A DNA stretch of 64,000 nucleotides, taken from positions 354,001 through 418,000 of the forward strand of contig NC_009407.2 in NCBI RefSeq assembly GCF_000002875.2. Direction: 5' to 3'. Made by a program: the position numbers and the translations under genes. The notes under the pieces were generated by a model. It was not told the origin of the DNA, made no database searches, and worked only from the letters and a program-made list of their open reading frames with translations. Shown here piece after piece: positions 54,001 through 63,475 of this stretch (within the stretch, counting starts at the first letter, position 1; each line of letters begins with the position of its first letter). The stretch comes from Leishmania infantum JPCM5. Its lineage: Eukaryota > Euglenozoa > Kinetoplastea > Trypanosomatida > Trypanosomatidae.

Positions 54001-55605
54001 CTCCTTGTCCCGCTGCAGCCACAGCGCTGTCTTGAAGGCCGACATCAGCATTCGGTTCACCATCTTCTCCTCGTCCTCCTCTGGCTCCACAGCCGTGTTG
54101 CGGAACGGGTTGCGGATGTAGTGCTGCACGAACTTCTCCACCTGCATCCAGCTTGCATTGCGGTACTTGATGTCGCGCTTCAAGCCCTCCAGCGCGTGCT
54201 CCTGAGAGCTGCGCATGAGCTCCATCGCGTATTCCATTTTTACGATGCGGTACTCTGACTTCGTCTTGAAGCCGAGCCGCTCCACGACGGTGGCCGACGT
54301 GGACGCGTTTACGAGCAACGTCAACAGCACGATCCCGGACGTGACCTTCAAGATGTCGACGCCCTCCTCGAGGCCCTCCTGCATCACAGCGATCGCCAGC
54401 GTGGCAGCGACGCCGCCGCGCAGCCCGGCGTGCACCATGAGCGCGATCCGCTTCTGATCAAACTTGTAGGAGAACATGTTCAGCACCGGCGAGAGCACCT
54501 CCAGCATCAGAAGGCGCGACAGCATCATGGCGATGTACAGCGCGACGAGAACAAAGATGTCCAAGAGCTTCACAGTGGGCAGCACATCCGCCACCAGGAT
54601 GACGCCGACGAGGGAGAAGAGCACCGTGTTGCCGAGGTGGACCAGGAACTCCCACGCGGAGGAGATGATGTTGCCCTCGCGTCCAGGGAAGAGGGAGGGG
54701 CAGTAGTAGCTCAGAAAGATGCCCTGGAAGAAGAGCGTCAGAACGCCACTCGTGCCCAGCAACTCCGCGGCGACGTAGTACGACACGTACGTTACAGACA
54801 CGGTGATGCACGCCTTGGTGAGGCCGTCACTGGTGCGACGCAACCAGAAGGACTGGAGGAAGCCGAAGAGAGGCCCGAGTGCGATGGGCAGCAACGCCAG
54901 CCAGATGCACCGTACAACAATCACCCCAGGCGACATGTCCACGAAGCCGACGCGCGCAGCAGGGAGAAGAAGAGTGAAGAGGATGATCGCCGTGCCATCG
55001 TTCATGACGGCCTCGCCGTCCACCATGGCCGTCATGCACTTGTCCACTCCCAACTCCTTCAGCAGCGCGACAACCGCGACAGGGTCGGTGGCGGAAAGCA
55101 GCGAACCTAGCAGCAGTGCCGTGTACCACGACCAGGTCTGGAAGAACAACTTCACCGGTACCGCCAGAAGTGCCGTGTTGATGAGGACGCCAACCGTGGC
55201 AAGCAGCGCCACCTGTGGAAAGACGCGGCGCAGAGCATGTATGTTCATGGCATAGCTGCCTTCAAATATGAGCACTGGCAGGAAAATGTAGAAGAGCAGC
55301 TCAGGCGGGATGGAGCCGAGAGCCTCCGCGACGTCAGGGTACAGCCAGCGAGCCACCACGCCCACCGCGATTCCGTACAAGAACAGCACCACCGTGTACG
55401 GCAGTGGAATGCGGCGCTTGTGCGTCATGAAGAAGGTGCCGCCGAGAAAGATGAGCATCGTGACAAACAGAATGACGAGGGACAGGCGCTCGAACGACTC
55501 GGTGTTGCGGCATGCGCCCTCCCCCGTGCCCCTCGAACTCGAGGCAGCTTCGAGTGGCGTGGCCATGTGTGTCATCGCACGCAAACGCCGATGCGGCGCC
55601 CGCAT
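51073..55605 (-). CDS. CPA1 Na+/H+ exchanger with cyclic-nucleotide-binding-like domain (SOS1-like/SLC9C-like)
   Basis: The protein has 1510 residues. About twelve hydrophobic spans lie between about 37 and 430. They include SATDPVAVVALLKELG (TDP near 173) and GEAVMNDGTAI, where the Asn202-Asp203 pair is the CPA1 ion-site signature of electroneutral exchangers. The cytosolic part exceeds 1000 residues. A long helical, charged segment follows the membrane domain. A region around 890-990 (REGDIITLPDNAFLVVVFGS, then FGDTVGLEAL) has the look of a cNMP-binding beta-roll, the combination seen in plant SOS1 and sperm NHE. It should export Na+ or H+ across the plasma membrane or an organelle membrane. 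The start is the first ATG (55605); the longer frame begins at a GTG and was rejected. Confidence 0.92.
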   Translation of the reverse strand: MRAPHRRLRAMTHMATPLEAASSSRGTGEGACRNTESFERLSLVILFVTMLIFLGGTFFMTHKRRIPLPYTVVLFLYGIAVGVVARWLYPDVAEALGSIPPELLFYIFLPVLIFEGSYAMNIHALRRVFPQVALLATVGVLINTALLAVPVKLFFQTWSWYTALLLGSLLSATDPVAVVALLKELGVDKCMTAMVDGEAVMNDGTAIILFTLLLPAARVGFVDMSPGVIVVRCIWLALLPIALGPLFGFLQSFWLRRTSDGLTKACITVSVTYVSYYVAAELLGTSGVLTLFFQGIFLSYYCPSLFPGREGNIISSAWEFLVHLGNTVLFSLVGVILVADVLPTVKLLDIFVLVALYIAMMLSRLLMLEVLSPVLNMFSYKFDQKRIALMVHAGLRGGVAATLAIAVMQEGLEEGVDILKVTSGIVLLTLLVNASTSATVVERLGFKTKSEYRIVKMEYAMELMRSSQEHALEGLKRDIKYRNASWMQVEKFVQHYIRNPFRNTAVEPEEDEEKMVNRMLMSAFKTALWLQRDKEVITETVVVQMGASLATLIERGELLDVQQMYWYHRHRGASSGEEERAIVARVSPPRGRRHSSNMSTPSSHYSTQQPQQLATTQPWRMRPSTDVTVEGEAVAVPESLEEMQNRPSGVPSATGASQPVGGPSVRASGSDEHGGLALGVTSLPSHYLGGDAADEGEKKAETNRMVNNLMRRLLPAWVVLVERFICSPGYFAAAHRRAQENAFVALLAVVKCLNAISPLKFKFIRSEAQARRVERWMTTQIAAANRAIRFFYTNFPEATNNVASSRAVVSVANALEETVHNLNAEHGFGTRATEELEKMVACMRSHTPSTWENNASQNESNLVLRAVAATPLGKGLRSLEIKAISSMGLVRKFREGDIITLPDNAFLVVVFGSLRAVYGQWTTLTEHEQMESFGDTVGLEALMLPQEFRVDQQRRWRVISTDSTALIISFNSIKPFLTERSLRAVKALWRAAAAEVLMPFLSRIVTVPDNEARTKREHLMELIMAGTPLIGPRDCDLASCETNFHLYFYLRGYDKSGLFNCHTPPCYISIFYVHQLRWVDPDAVLYAVPMRVGDRGYVPWPTTATTAGASGEDEREDESSFEEAEEFEGVGASARRTSPSLWTAVGRSPAAVCPSVSLQPPLPAARSRCRATVDELLPVIGQSASAWGCEVGRSHHNDAHDSMEPNLVHSSMDHSDRGGGAGALFTRNMEPDGVTPPALFGENSVATHAGATNIINSVLLGCAPEDPDELGLNASISAFGDLLDNVASPTPTHTGCDLFLRSPSVSERLGHSSASHFIRDTDISIFYALEGFATQVPFVNQMLVHYASSMEHLCIATLRYLRFPTDPFHARHAQSTGEQTVEFLLNFCVELSMLKRTCRIVSKWHSEDTEVLHPFHVSNDADSAFQARVCGWARRHRLNGKFHLKTMVTEMNQYANRRFPDYVSVLRRMVELEPGLKEVETAEGMNSMCRRILKSSKGVAVEMESLEDAI

Positions 55606-55987
55606 CGGCGTGGGTCGCAAGACCCAGAGGTGAAAATCCAGAAGAGAGGGCGGGCACAGGTTGACGTGGAGACAACGAGTGCAGGGCACCCAATGAACGC
55701 GTCCGCGGAAGGCCCGTCACCCGCAGGCACAGACACACGCAAGACGAGATAGAGCCGATCGGCCCAAGAAACCAGAAAGATCCCCTTCCCTCCCTCGCTC
55801 ACGTGCGCTGCAGACAAGAAGCCAGTCAAAACGAGACGCGGGTGGCGGAACGGCAAATTCTACAGAAGCAGAATATGGCCCACACAGACGCGCACACAAG
55901 CGCGCCCACAGGAGGGAGACCAGTGATGGATATGAGCCAGTCGAAGATGCAAGGCGCAACGACAGACTGCGGTGACGGCACACACAG

Positions 55988-55988
<1 letters not shown>

Positions 55989-56014
<26 letters not shown>
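55989..56014. repeat. (CA)13 microsatellite
   Basis: Perfect CA run on +, the only dinucleotide run of this type in the window with CA rather than GT on the + strand. It lies about 380 nt upstream of the exchanger start. Confidence 0.9.
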
Positions 56015-56020
<6 letters not shown>

Positions 56021-57263
56021 GGATGTACGATGTGAGCGAGTGAAGCGAACGGACGTCAAAGAGATGAAAGGCGAGCCGTATCTCCCTATCCTGAGCCACT
56101 CGCCTGCAGACGCGCGCACGTACACAAGTTCGAAAGGCAAAGGTAAGAAACTCGGCGCACCTGCGTGCGTGTTGGCCGGTGTTTTTTTTTTTTCGTTCCG
56201 GGATCGATGGTGTGTTGTGTCCGCTATTGGGCCAATGCCGCACGCCTCTCTTATCGCTTAGCGTGCGGAGCCGCACTTATAGGGGAGAGGAGAGAGGAGG
56301 GGGCCTTCGTGATGGAAAGATTAGGAGGCGGTTTACTACGTCAGTACCTTGGGACAGATGGGGAGGGGGGCTTGGATGCAGATGCGATCCCCCTATTCTG
56401 GTGTTTCTTTTCTTTTTTTCCGTGGGGGTGCAATGACTTCTCACGAAAAGACAGAGAGAGAGAAATGCACTATGTGCGTGTGTGTGTGGCTCTGCTTGAT
56501 TAGTTTGCCGGAGGAGAGAGGAGGGCGCACGCACGGGAAGGTGCGTGAACAACAAGACCCACGCAACGACTGCCTCCCGCACGCATGCACGCACAGGCGC
56601 GTGTATGCCCGCTTAAGACCACAGCGAAAACAAAGGCGCCGCTGGCACGCTGGAGAGAAGAAAAATGACACCACGCGCAAGCCTGCACAGGGAAAGGGAT
56701 AGGGAGAGGGACAAAGACAAGCCCTCAGCCACGATGGCGAGCGAATATTTGTCTGCGTGTTTGAGTGCGTCCCTATCGCCTTCCGTGTGCTATGGGCTGT
56801 CTCGATGTGCGAGGAGGGTTCAAGTCAGCGGGTATACGTAAAGAAAGGTGGGATGTGTTCGTAGGCAAAGCCACCCGCGCATACGCACATGTGTACCTGC
56901 GCAGGTGCGCAAGAAGTGCACCCCGGGAAAGGGAGTGGAGTGCACATGCGTATGTATTCGAGCATTCGAGAGTGTTTTCACATGCGCACATGTGCGGGGG
57001 GGGGGACAGAAAGAAAAAGACGGGTGTTGCGAAGAGGGAGGATGAGGAGATGCGCATCGCGGGGAGGGGAAGACCAAGAGAGAGAGCTAAGCATACACAT
57101 AAGCATACATGTGTGTGTGTGCAGGTTTTGCATGGGAAAAAAAAGGAAGAGAGACACCACCCTGCTTGGGCACACGCACCCAGCGCAAGGGACGCAAACA
57201 CGCGTTTGTTTTTTGTTGTTTCACTTAAGACGGAGGCGCCTTACGCACCATAAACATAAACAG

Positions 57264-57282
57264 ATATATATATATATATATA
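57264..57282. repeat. (AT)n microsatellite
   Basis: Perfect AT run in the interval upstream of the exchanger gene. Confidence 0.9.
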
Positions 57283-57378
57283 AAGATGGAGAAAGGCGAA
57301 GGAAAAGGAAAAATACCCGCAGCAGATCCCGGCGTTTTGTCTGAGTCTCGGAGTGTTCCATACGCTTCGGTGTATATC

Positions 57379-57401
57379 GTGTGTGTGTGTGTGTGTGTGT
57401 G
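57379..57401. repeat. (GT)11 microsatellite
   Basis: Perfect GT run on +, about 100 nt from the AT run at 57264. Confidence 0.9.
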
Positions 57402-58458
57402 AAGTGTCAACAGATGTGGCTTGTCAAAAACGAGGGTGTTGATAATCTGCGCAAGGAGGAAGGTAAGGCGGCGGATGGGAGGGGGCTAGGGGAGACCACG
57501 GAACGGGCGTAATGGCGAAGGGGGTGCACCTTGGGGATGAAGGGGGGAGAGGGAGAGGAGAAGCAACTAAGCTAAGCACGCAGGCCTATAGGAGGAGGCG
57601 CAAAGAGAGAGAGCGGCACGGAGTGAAACATGCGGAGAAGGATGGAGTCGAGAAAAAAAAAAACAAGGCTGAACAGCACGCATATAAGCGCGCCGAGAAA
57701 TCCAGCGAATGTTCACACATACAACCCCTGCCATTCGTATCGAGAGAGGCAGAGAAAATGATCGGGAGAAGGGCGACGGAAAGAATACAAGGGGTCGAGG
57801 GGGTGAGCTTCTCAGAGAGCAACAGATGGGCTGAGGAGAGGGTACGTGTCTGCGCAGGCGCACGTATGTCAGTGTGTTGAAGAAAATTTGAGTCTAACAA
57901 AGTAAACTCAGAGCGAGCCAACCGCGCCGAAGCAGCGACACGGTCAAAAGCTCTCGACAGAATAAAACATGAAAAGCACAGCACGGCGCACACGCCGGTG
58001 CACGCATACACGCACACACACACACGTGAGAGCAGTGCTGCGCAAAAGGCATTGCACAGCACAGCTGCCTACTTCGAATCCGTCATCGCAAGTCTGCCGC
58101 CGCCGCCTCCTTCCCTCATCTTTGCCCACTTCTCCTGCCAGCCGGCATCTCCATTCGCCTCTTTCTCTGTGTTGCGGCTTCCTGATTTTACGTGTGAGCG
58201 AGCCCGCACGTTGGAGTGGTTCTACGGTGACGCACAGAATGCACGCCCAACTCCGAATCCAGAAGGCAAGAGAGGGAAAGAAGACGGGCGAGAGAACCGC
58301 GCTTGTATGGGCGTCTGTGTGTCTGGGAGCGCTACAAGTGACACGGACGGGCGAGGGACAAAGGAGGTATTATGCGATGCGCACGAGCTGCAGGATAGAA
58401 TGGAGAGGGGAGCGGAGGGGGGTTGTACCAAGGAGCTCTTCTTACTTGAGGTCGGCTA

Positions 58459-59718
58459 CTAGGCATTCGGCTTGCTGAAGCTCATCGTTCTCTTGGGTAC
58501 CGTGGCGAAGTAGTGCGACGCGTTCTGGTCGCCGTATACATGCATGCCTTCCTGCAGCATATCGAGCCTACTACTCTCCGCGTCAGCGTTGCTGCAGTCT
58601 GGGTAATCAAATGTGGTGGAGTTGTCGGTGGAGTTCCCCCAATCGGCACGCACGCAGTAGCACGGGCAGCATATGGCAACCAGGGTGATGGCGACGCAAA
58701 CAGCGCACAGGCCCACGATGAGGCAGCCCATGGCGATCATTCCTTTGCACACGCGGTCACAGATGAACGTGTTTTCTCCGCCGCGGACCATCGTCGTGTA
58801 CACGTCAACTCTCGATGACGAGCGAGAGCTATTCTGAAAGGCAGCTGTGATGTTTGTTGTGTTGAGAAAGTCCAGCGTTCTGGCGTACTCCGACGAGTCG
58901 AGGAAGCGGCCGATCATGAAGTTAGTGCCGCCACAGTTCACCGTGATGTCCACGATGAGGCCGCCATGGCCATCGCCGATCTGCTTCAGCTCTGGATCCT
59001 TCTCCATCACCCTCATGGAATCTACCGTAGGCGTGCAAATCATTCTGCGTGAGTTAGAGAACACCTCGATCGCTTGCACGATCGTCACCGAAACGTTGTC
59101 GCGGCTCTTGGAGAGAGAGATAGACCACCTTGCCGACGGCCCGGAGAACAGAATCCGAACTTTATACGTCACGTTCTCAATGAAATAAATTTCCTCCGTG
59201 CCGGGAGCGCTCACGCTGTTATAGAGCGCCGTCATCGGCTGGGCATAATTGCGCAGAAGCTCATTGGCGTCCTCCAGTGGAGGCTGGCTGCCGACGCTGC
59301 TCACTGAAGCATCGGTTTGGGGAAAAGAAGCACCGTTCACCTTTGCAGCCACCTCCTCCGGTGAAACAGAGATGCCCGGCACTAGCACGTGCTTATCGTT
59401 GAGGGGCATGGCGGACGCCGCCAGCGAGCTAGTGCTGGTGGTCACCACAACACCCGCAACGGCAGTGCTTGGTAAGTTCTGCGGCAATGTCTTCGTCATG
59501 ACGTTCTCTGCGATCGCAGCAGTCACCATGATGTTCCGCATCTTCTGCCAGGAGAACGTTGAGCCGCTCGGGGCCACCTCCATCGCCGGTGACGGCGCAG
59601 CGTAGACATGCGTGATGCCTGGAACACTTGATGGAGAGAGGATAGAGGCAAGCAGCGACAGCAGCAGCAGGAGCGCCGCACGCGAGTACAGGTGCTTGAG
59701 TAAAACGTTAGTGAACAT
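58459..59718 (-). CDS. Type I membrane glycoprotein-like protein, function unknown
   Basis: The protein has 419 residues. The N-terminus carries a signal peptide: basic n-region, a Leu-rich core (about 15-28) and a likely cleavage near VYA-APS (40-41). The lumenal/extracellular part (about 41-325) contains sequons at NVT (182), NVS (208), NTT (286), NIT (289) and NSS (296), and a few Cys, two just before the membrane (320, 324). One strong membrane span lies at about 326-350. It runs straight into CCPCYC (350-355), a likely palmitoylation cluster, and then a roughly 64-residue tail with acidic and Tyr residues. This is a type I surface or endomembrane protein; no known family was recognised. 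The longer frame starts at TTG, so the first ATG was used. Confidence 0.87.
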   Translation of the reverse strand: MFTNVLLKHLYSRAALLLLLSLLASILSPSSVPGITHVYAAPSPAMEVAPSGSTFSWQKMRNIMVTAAIAENVMTKTLPQNLPSTAVAGVVVTTSTSSLAASAMPLNDKHVLVPGISVSPEEVAAKVNGASFPQTDASVSSVGSQPPLEDANELLRNYAQPMTALYNSVSAPGTEEIYFIENVTYKVRILFSGPSARWSISLSKSRDNVSVTIVQAIEVFSNSRRMICTPTVDSMRVMEKDPELKQIGDGHGGLIVDITVNCGGTNFMIGRFLDSSEYARTLDFLNTTNITAAFQNSSRSSSRVDVYTTMVRGGENTFICDRVCKGMIAMGCLIVGLCAVCVAITLVAICCPCYCVRADWGNSTDNSTTFDYPDCSNADAESSRLDMLQEGMHVYGDQNASHYFATVPKRTMSFSKPNA

Positions 59719-60239
59719 CTTTCGCAATGCAAAGGTTTGGCGTGCCTTCCGCGCTTGGTAGTGTGACTCTGTCTAAAACGCTTCTTGCCTGCCGCCGCAG
59801 ATATCGTGCCTGTCTGTCTGCCTGTCTCTGTGCCTACGTGGGCGTGTTTTGATGTGGATGCACTGCCTCGTACAAGGAGGTCCCCCACGAGGAACCAGCG
59901 AACGGGGGAAAAGAGACAGAGTGAGAAGAGCGGAGCACACACACGGACGGAAACGCGATAGTGAAGTCCCAGTGGAGGAGCAGACCCATCAAAACCACAA
60001 TAACAAAAAAAAAATGATAGTAGTAGTAGAGAATGAGCGAGGCGTGCGAAGGAGGAGAGACAAGGAGGGGAGGCTCAGAGGACTTGTGTGAGAAACCACG
60101 GCAGCCGAAAACTGAAAAAAAAAACGAAAACGTGAAAAAGAACAAGACCGGGCGAAGTGAAGGAAGGAGTTACAAACCTCAGTTGCCAGGTGCAGATTGT
60201 GAATCAACGGTTACTTTAGACTTTAGGTTTGTTGGCTTT

Positions 60240-60263
60240 TGTGTGTGTGTGTGTGTGTGTGTG
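60240..60263. repeat. (TG)12 microsatellite
   Basis: Perfect TG run on +, about 520 nt upstream of the membrane glycoprotein start codon. Confidence 0.9.
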
Positions 60264-60849
60264 CGGGTGAGAGTAATGGAGATATGAAGGGGAGGCGAGG
60301 TGGGTAAGCAGCAGCGACGAGTATGTGCAACCATCACCACGGCAGGTTTGAGAGAGTGTGTGTCGGAGAGGGAAGGGCCGAAGCAGGCAGTGTATGAAAC
60401 GGATGCGGTTGTATGAGAGTACACTGGATGGGTTGGGTGGGAAAGAGAAGCACCAAAGGGTGAGAGAGAAATGTATGTGGGCAGAGAGAAGATGGATGCA
60501 AAAGGAGAACGCACATAGAAGGTGAAGACTGTGTGATCTTCACAGAGGACGGCGGGGCGCACGGGCATCGTAGTTTGTTTCACTTCGCTCTGCTGTGTCC
60601 GCCTGTCTGGAAGGGCGCATGCGTGCATGCGCAGACCCTCCACCGGGCGCGCCAAGGAGCACAGAAATAAACGAAAGCCCGCGTCGCACGGCCGAAGGTA
60701 AGCCTATCGCTAGACCTTGAGCGTGATGAAATGCAATGTCGTGTGTTTTCTTCTTCGCAGCGCCGCAAGTTGGGAGAAGAGAGGCGACTTAGCTTTCTCC
60801 AACAGAAGCGGCAAAGGGGGCCGCTAATGCGCATCGGCGACATACACGC

Positions 60850-60866
60850 ATATATATATATATATA
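60850..60866. repeat. (AT)8 microsatellite
   Basis: Perfect AT run in the right-edge non-coding interval. Confidence 0.9.
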
Positions 60867-62289
60867 GCTAGCATACTCCTCGGCCACGCTCGTGTAGGAG
60901 GAGAGGAAAATGGGGAAGAGCCCAGCGGTGTGCCGCCATCGTGACAAACAGCGTCGCCCAGCTCCCTCCGCCAGAAGCGAGTCGCCTTACTTTCCATTCA
61001 AGGGTGTGTCCCCCTCGTTCAGCTCCTCCCCCCCCAGCCCTCACCGTTCGGAATTGTCCTTGACAGCACGTGGTGGTGCACCCTCCACTGCCCACTTTCC
61101 ATCAGCTGCAGCACACTGCTGTCGCGGCATCCCTTCATGGGCATGCCGAGCACGTCGTCGAGCCACGCTATCGTCCCCGTATGGCCCACGCGCAGGTTGC
61201 GCTTTACAGCCTTAAAGTCCCACGACTGGCCCTTGTCAGCCTACGGCTTTGAGAAGGCAGCAGAAGAAGATTTGTCCCGCTTCTCTGTCGCGTCCGTGCC
61301 GAGCCAGTGCGCTTCCACCGTCGCTGTCCTGCTGGGCGCGGATTCGAGCGTACGGATGGCGCGGAAAGGAGAGGGGCTCGATAGGGAGAGGCACGTTGCG
61401 TTGGCGCGTGTGCGTGTGTGCGCCACAACCAGCGCCAGAGCCAGCGGTCGTCGTTCGCGCTGTGACGATGAGGAAGAGGGCGGGCGATGAAGAGAGGGAA
61501 GCAGGGATGAGGGTGGTGGAGGACGGTCAACACACACGAAAAGCAGTGTACTCGACCGTGGCGGACGTGTAGGCGGTGCCGGGGGACGAGGGCAAAATAA
61601 GGCGCATGCATGAGATGGCAGAAACGGCGTTGGCGCAGGGCACACTTTGCAAGGAGGCGTCTTGTCGGAGCTGACGAGGCGGAAGGCAGAGGCGCTACCT
61701 GCACGCCCCACAACCTTCACCAGCGAACCGTTGGCATTTTCTTGTTGCTGCCCAGCACATGACATCGTGCCTGTACCGGGCGACCATCAGTTTAAGGATT
61801 CCGGTTACGTTCATTACCATCGGTGCACCCCTCATCGTTTTCTCGTGTCTGTGCGTCTGTGCGCGTGCGTGGATAGAAAAGAGTCTTGCACTTGCACTGC
61901 ATATCCCTTGCTCTTCAGCTCTCATGAAGCGCACGCACAAAGGCAGGTCTTCTTGCCAAGTATCGGCTTGAAAGATAAAAAGAGAGGGGGAGGGGCGCTG
62001 AGTGGGCGAAGAAGGCAGAAAGCATATGCACCTTGGAAGAAAGAGAGAGCGAGAGAGAAGTGCTGGTGCAGACGTGGAGGCACACACTGCGAAACAAAAA
62101 AAAAATTGATGAGATGTGTAAAAGGGAAATGGCGGAGGCAACGCACGTGGCACTGTATAAGAAGAGTGCCATACGCGATGACCTTCGCAGCAGCAAACAA
62201 TAAATAACATAATAAACAAAACAAAATGTGACGTAAATACGAGGAAGAAGGCATCATCATAATACGGGAGCAAGCACTCATCTCTACGC

Positions 62290-62445
62290 ATTCCTATATA
62301 TTTATATACGTGTGCGTAGGTGTGCGAGTGCGTGTGCGTATAGGTATAGCTTTATATATAGACATAAATTAGATATGGATATAGACATATATCCAGTCAT
62401 ATATGCGTAAATGTACATATATATATATACATTTATTTTTAAGCA
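62290..62445. other. AT-rich island
   Basis: About 155 bp dominated by TATA/ATAT words in otherwise GC-rich DNA. Short inverted repeats include TGGATAT...ATATCCA (62376 onward) and an ATGTA...TACAT pair around an AT run. No gene is associated. Confidence 0.6.
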
Positions 62446-63475
62446 AGAAGACCCTTGATGTATGCCACGGGCATATGAAAACACACATCCCAACAGAGGA
62501 GCACGTGCACGCACGGAAAGATGGAAAGGCGTGCCTGTGCAACGATGCGCATGCGTGAAGCGTGCCAGAGAGGGTGAGGAGGGCAGGACCACACGCATCT
62601 CTTTGTTTTCTTTGTACTGTTACTGTTTTCTTTTTGTTTCTTGTTGTTGCGTCGGAGCGAGCAGAATTGCCATCGGCACATGTGGCAAGCTGCAGCTCAT
62701 CTCCTTCCTACACGTATCTGTCGTGACGGCGTCAAGCAGGCCGAAACGGCACACAAGAGAGAGAAGGCGAAGCAGAGAAATGAGCATACAAAGAAAAACA
62801 GAGGCCATCACCGCCGAACGCGCGTTACGCAACTGCTTACTTTGTGCGAGTGGGGCGAAGGTAAGAAGAGGCGCGTAGGTGTGCATCTCTACCTGTCTGC
62901 ATACAGACACGTGCCGAATACATATATCCTATGAACATGCCTACCAGGAAACCGACAGCGCGAGACAGCACGAGAGCGCTTAGGCGTGAAGAGCAGCAAA
63001 GCAAGAGAGCCGGAAAAGAGTTCAACACAAGAAACCACAACAGAGGATTAAACCTTGATCAAAACAGCAAGAGAAGGCGAGGAAAGAAAAGGATAGCAAA
63101 CGCGAGTATAACATCGCACCCCCCCCGCTCGGAATTGTCGCCCTCTTGCATGTGAGGGCATGTACTCGTGGCCTACGCTGTCCGATCCTCGTACCGAATG
63201 CGCCTGCAAGTCTCGCGAACCGATCTAGCGTCCCTCGCTTGGGCTTTTCAGAAAGGAAGCTACCGGATGCTGCTGCATCGCCATGACAAGTGCTGCTCAT
63301 AGCAGAGATGAGGAAGCTTCCTGCTTGGGAGAATCATTCAAGAGGAGGGCCGGGAGGCGAGGTATCGAGCCTCATCTCCTCATCACCGCCCGGCAGATGA
63401 GACAACGACAAAGCCCATAGGCGGAAAAGGTGACGGAAGCAGCGACACACGCACAGCATGGAAGCAACCACGAAA

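Larger units (their letters stand above)
55606..58458. other. Non-coding interval upstream of the exchanger gene
   Basis: The interval is 2.9 kb. It contains a CA repeat at 55989, a TA repeat at 57264, a GT repeat at 57379, and skewed sequence otherwise. From 55606 to beyond 55800 in transcript sense there is no ATG, consistent with a long 5' leader. It should hold the 3' UTR of the membrane glycoprotein gene. Confidence 0.55.

Noticed and set aside
55606..55689. N-terminal extension of the exchanger
   Set aside because: The longer frame begins with GTG, which is not an expected start in a kinetoplastid nucleus; the first ATG is at 55605.
60850..60866. TATA-like AT runs (also 8544, 15068, 57264) as promoters
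   Set aside because: Trypanosomatid protein-coding genes are not driven by individual TATA promoters; these are microsatellites.
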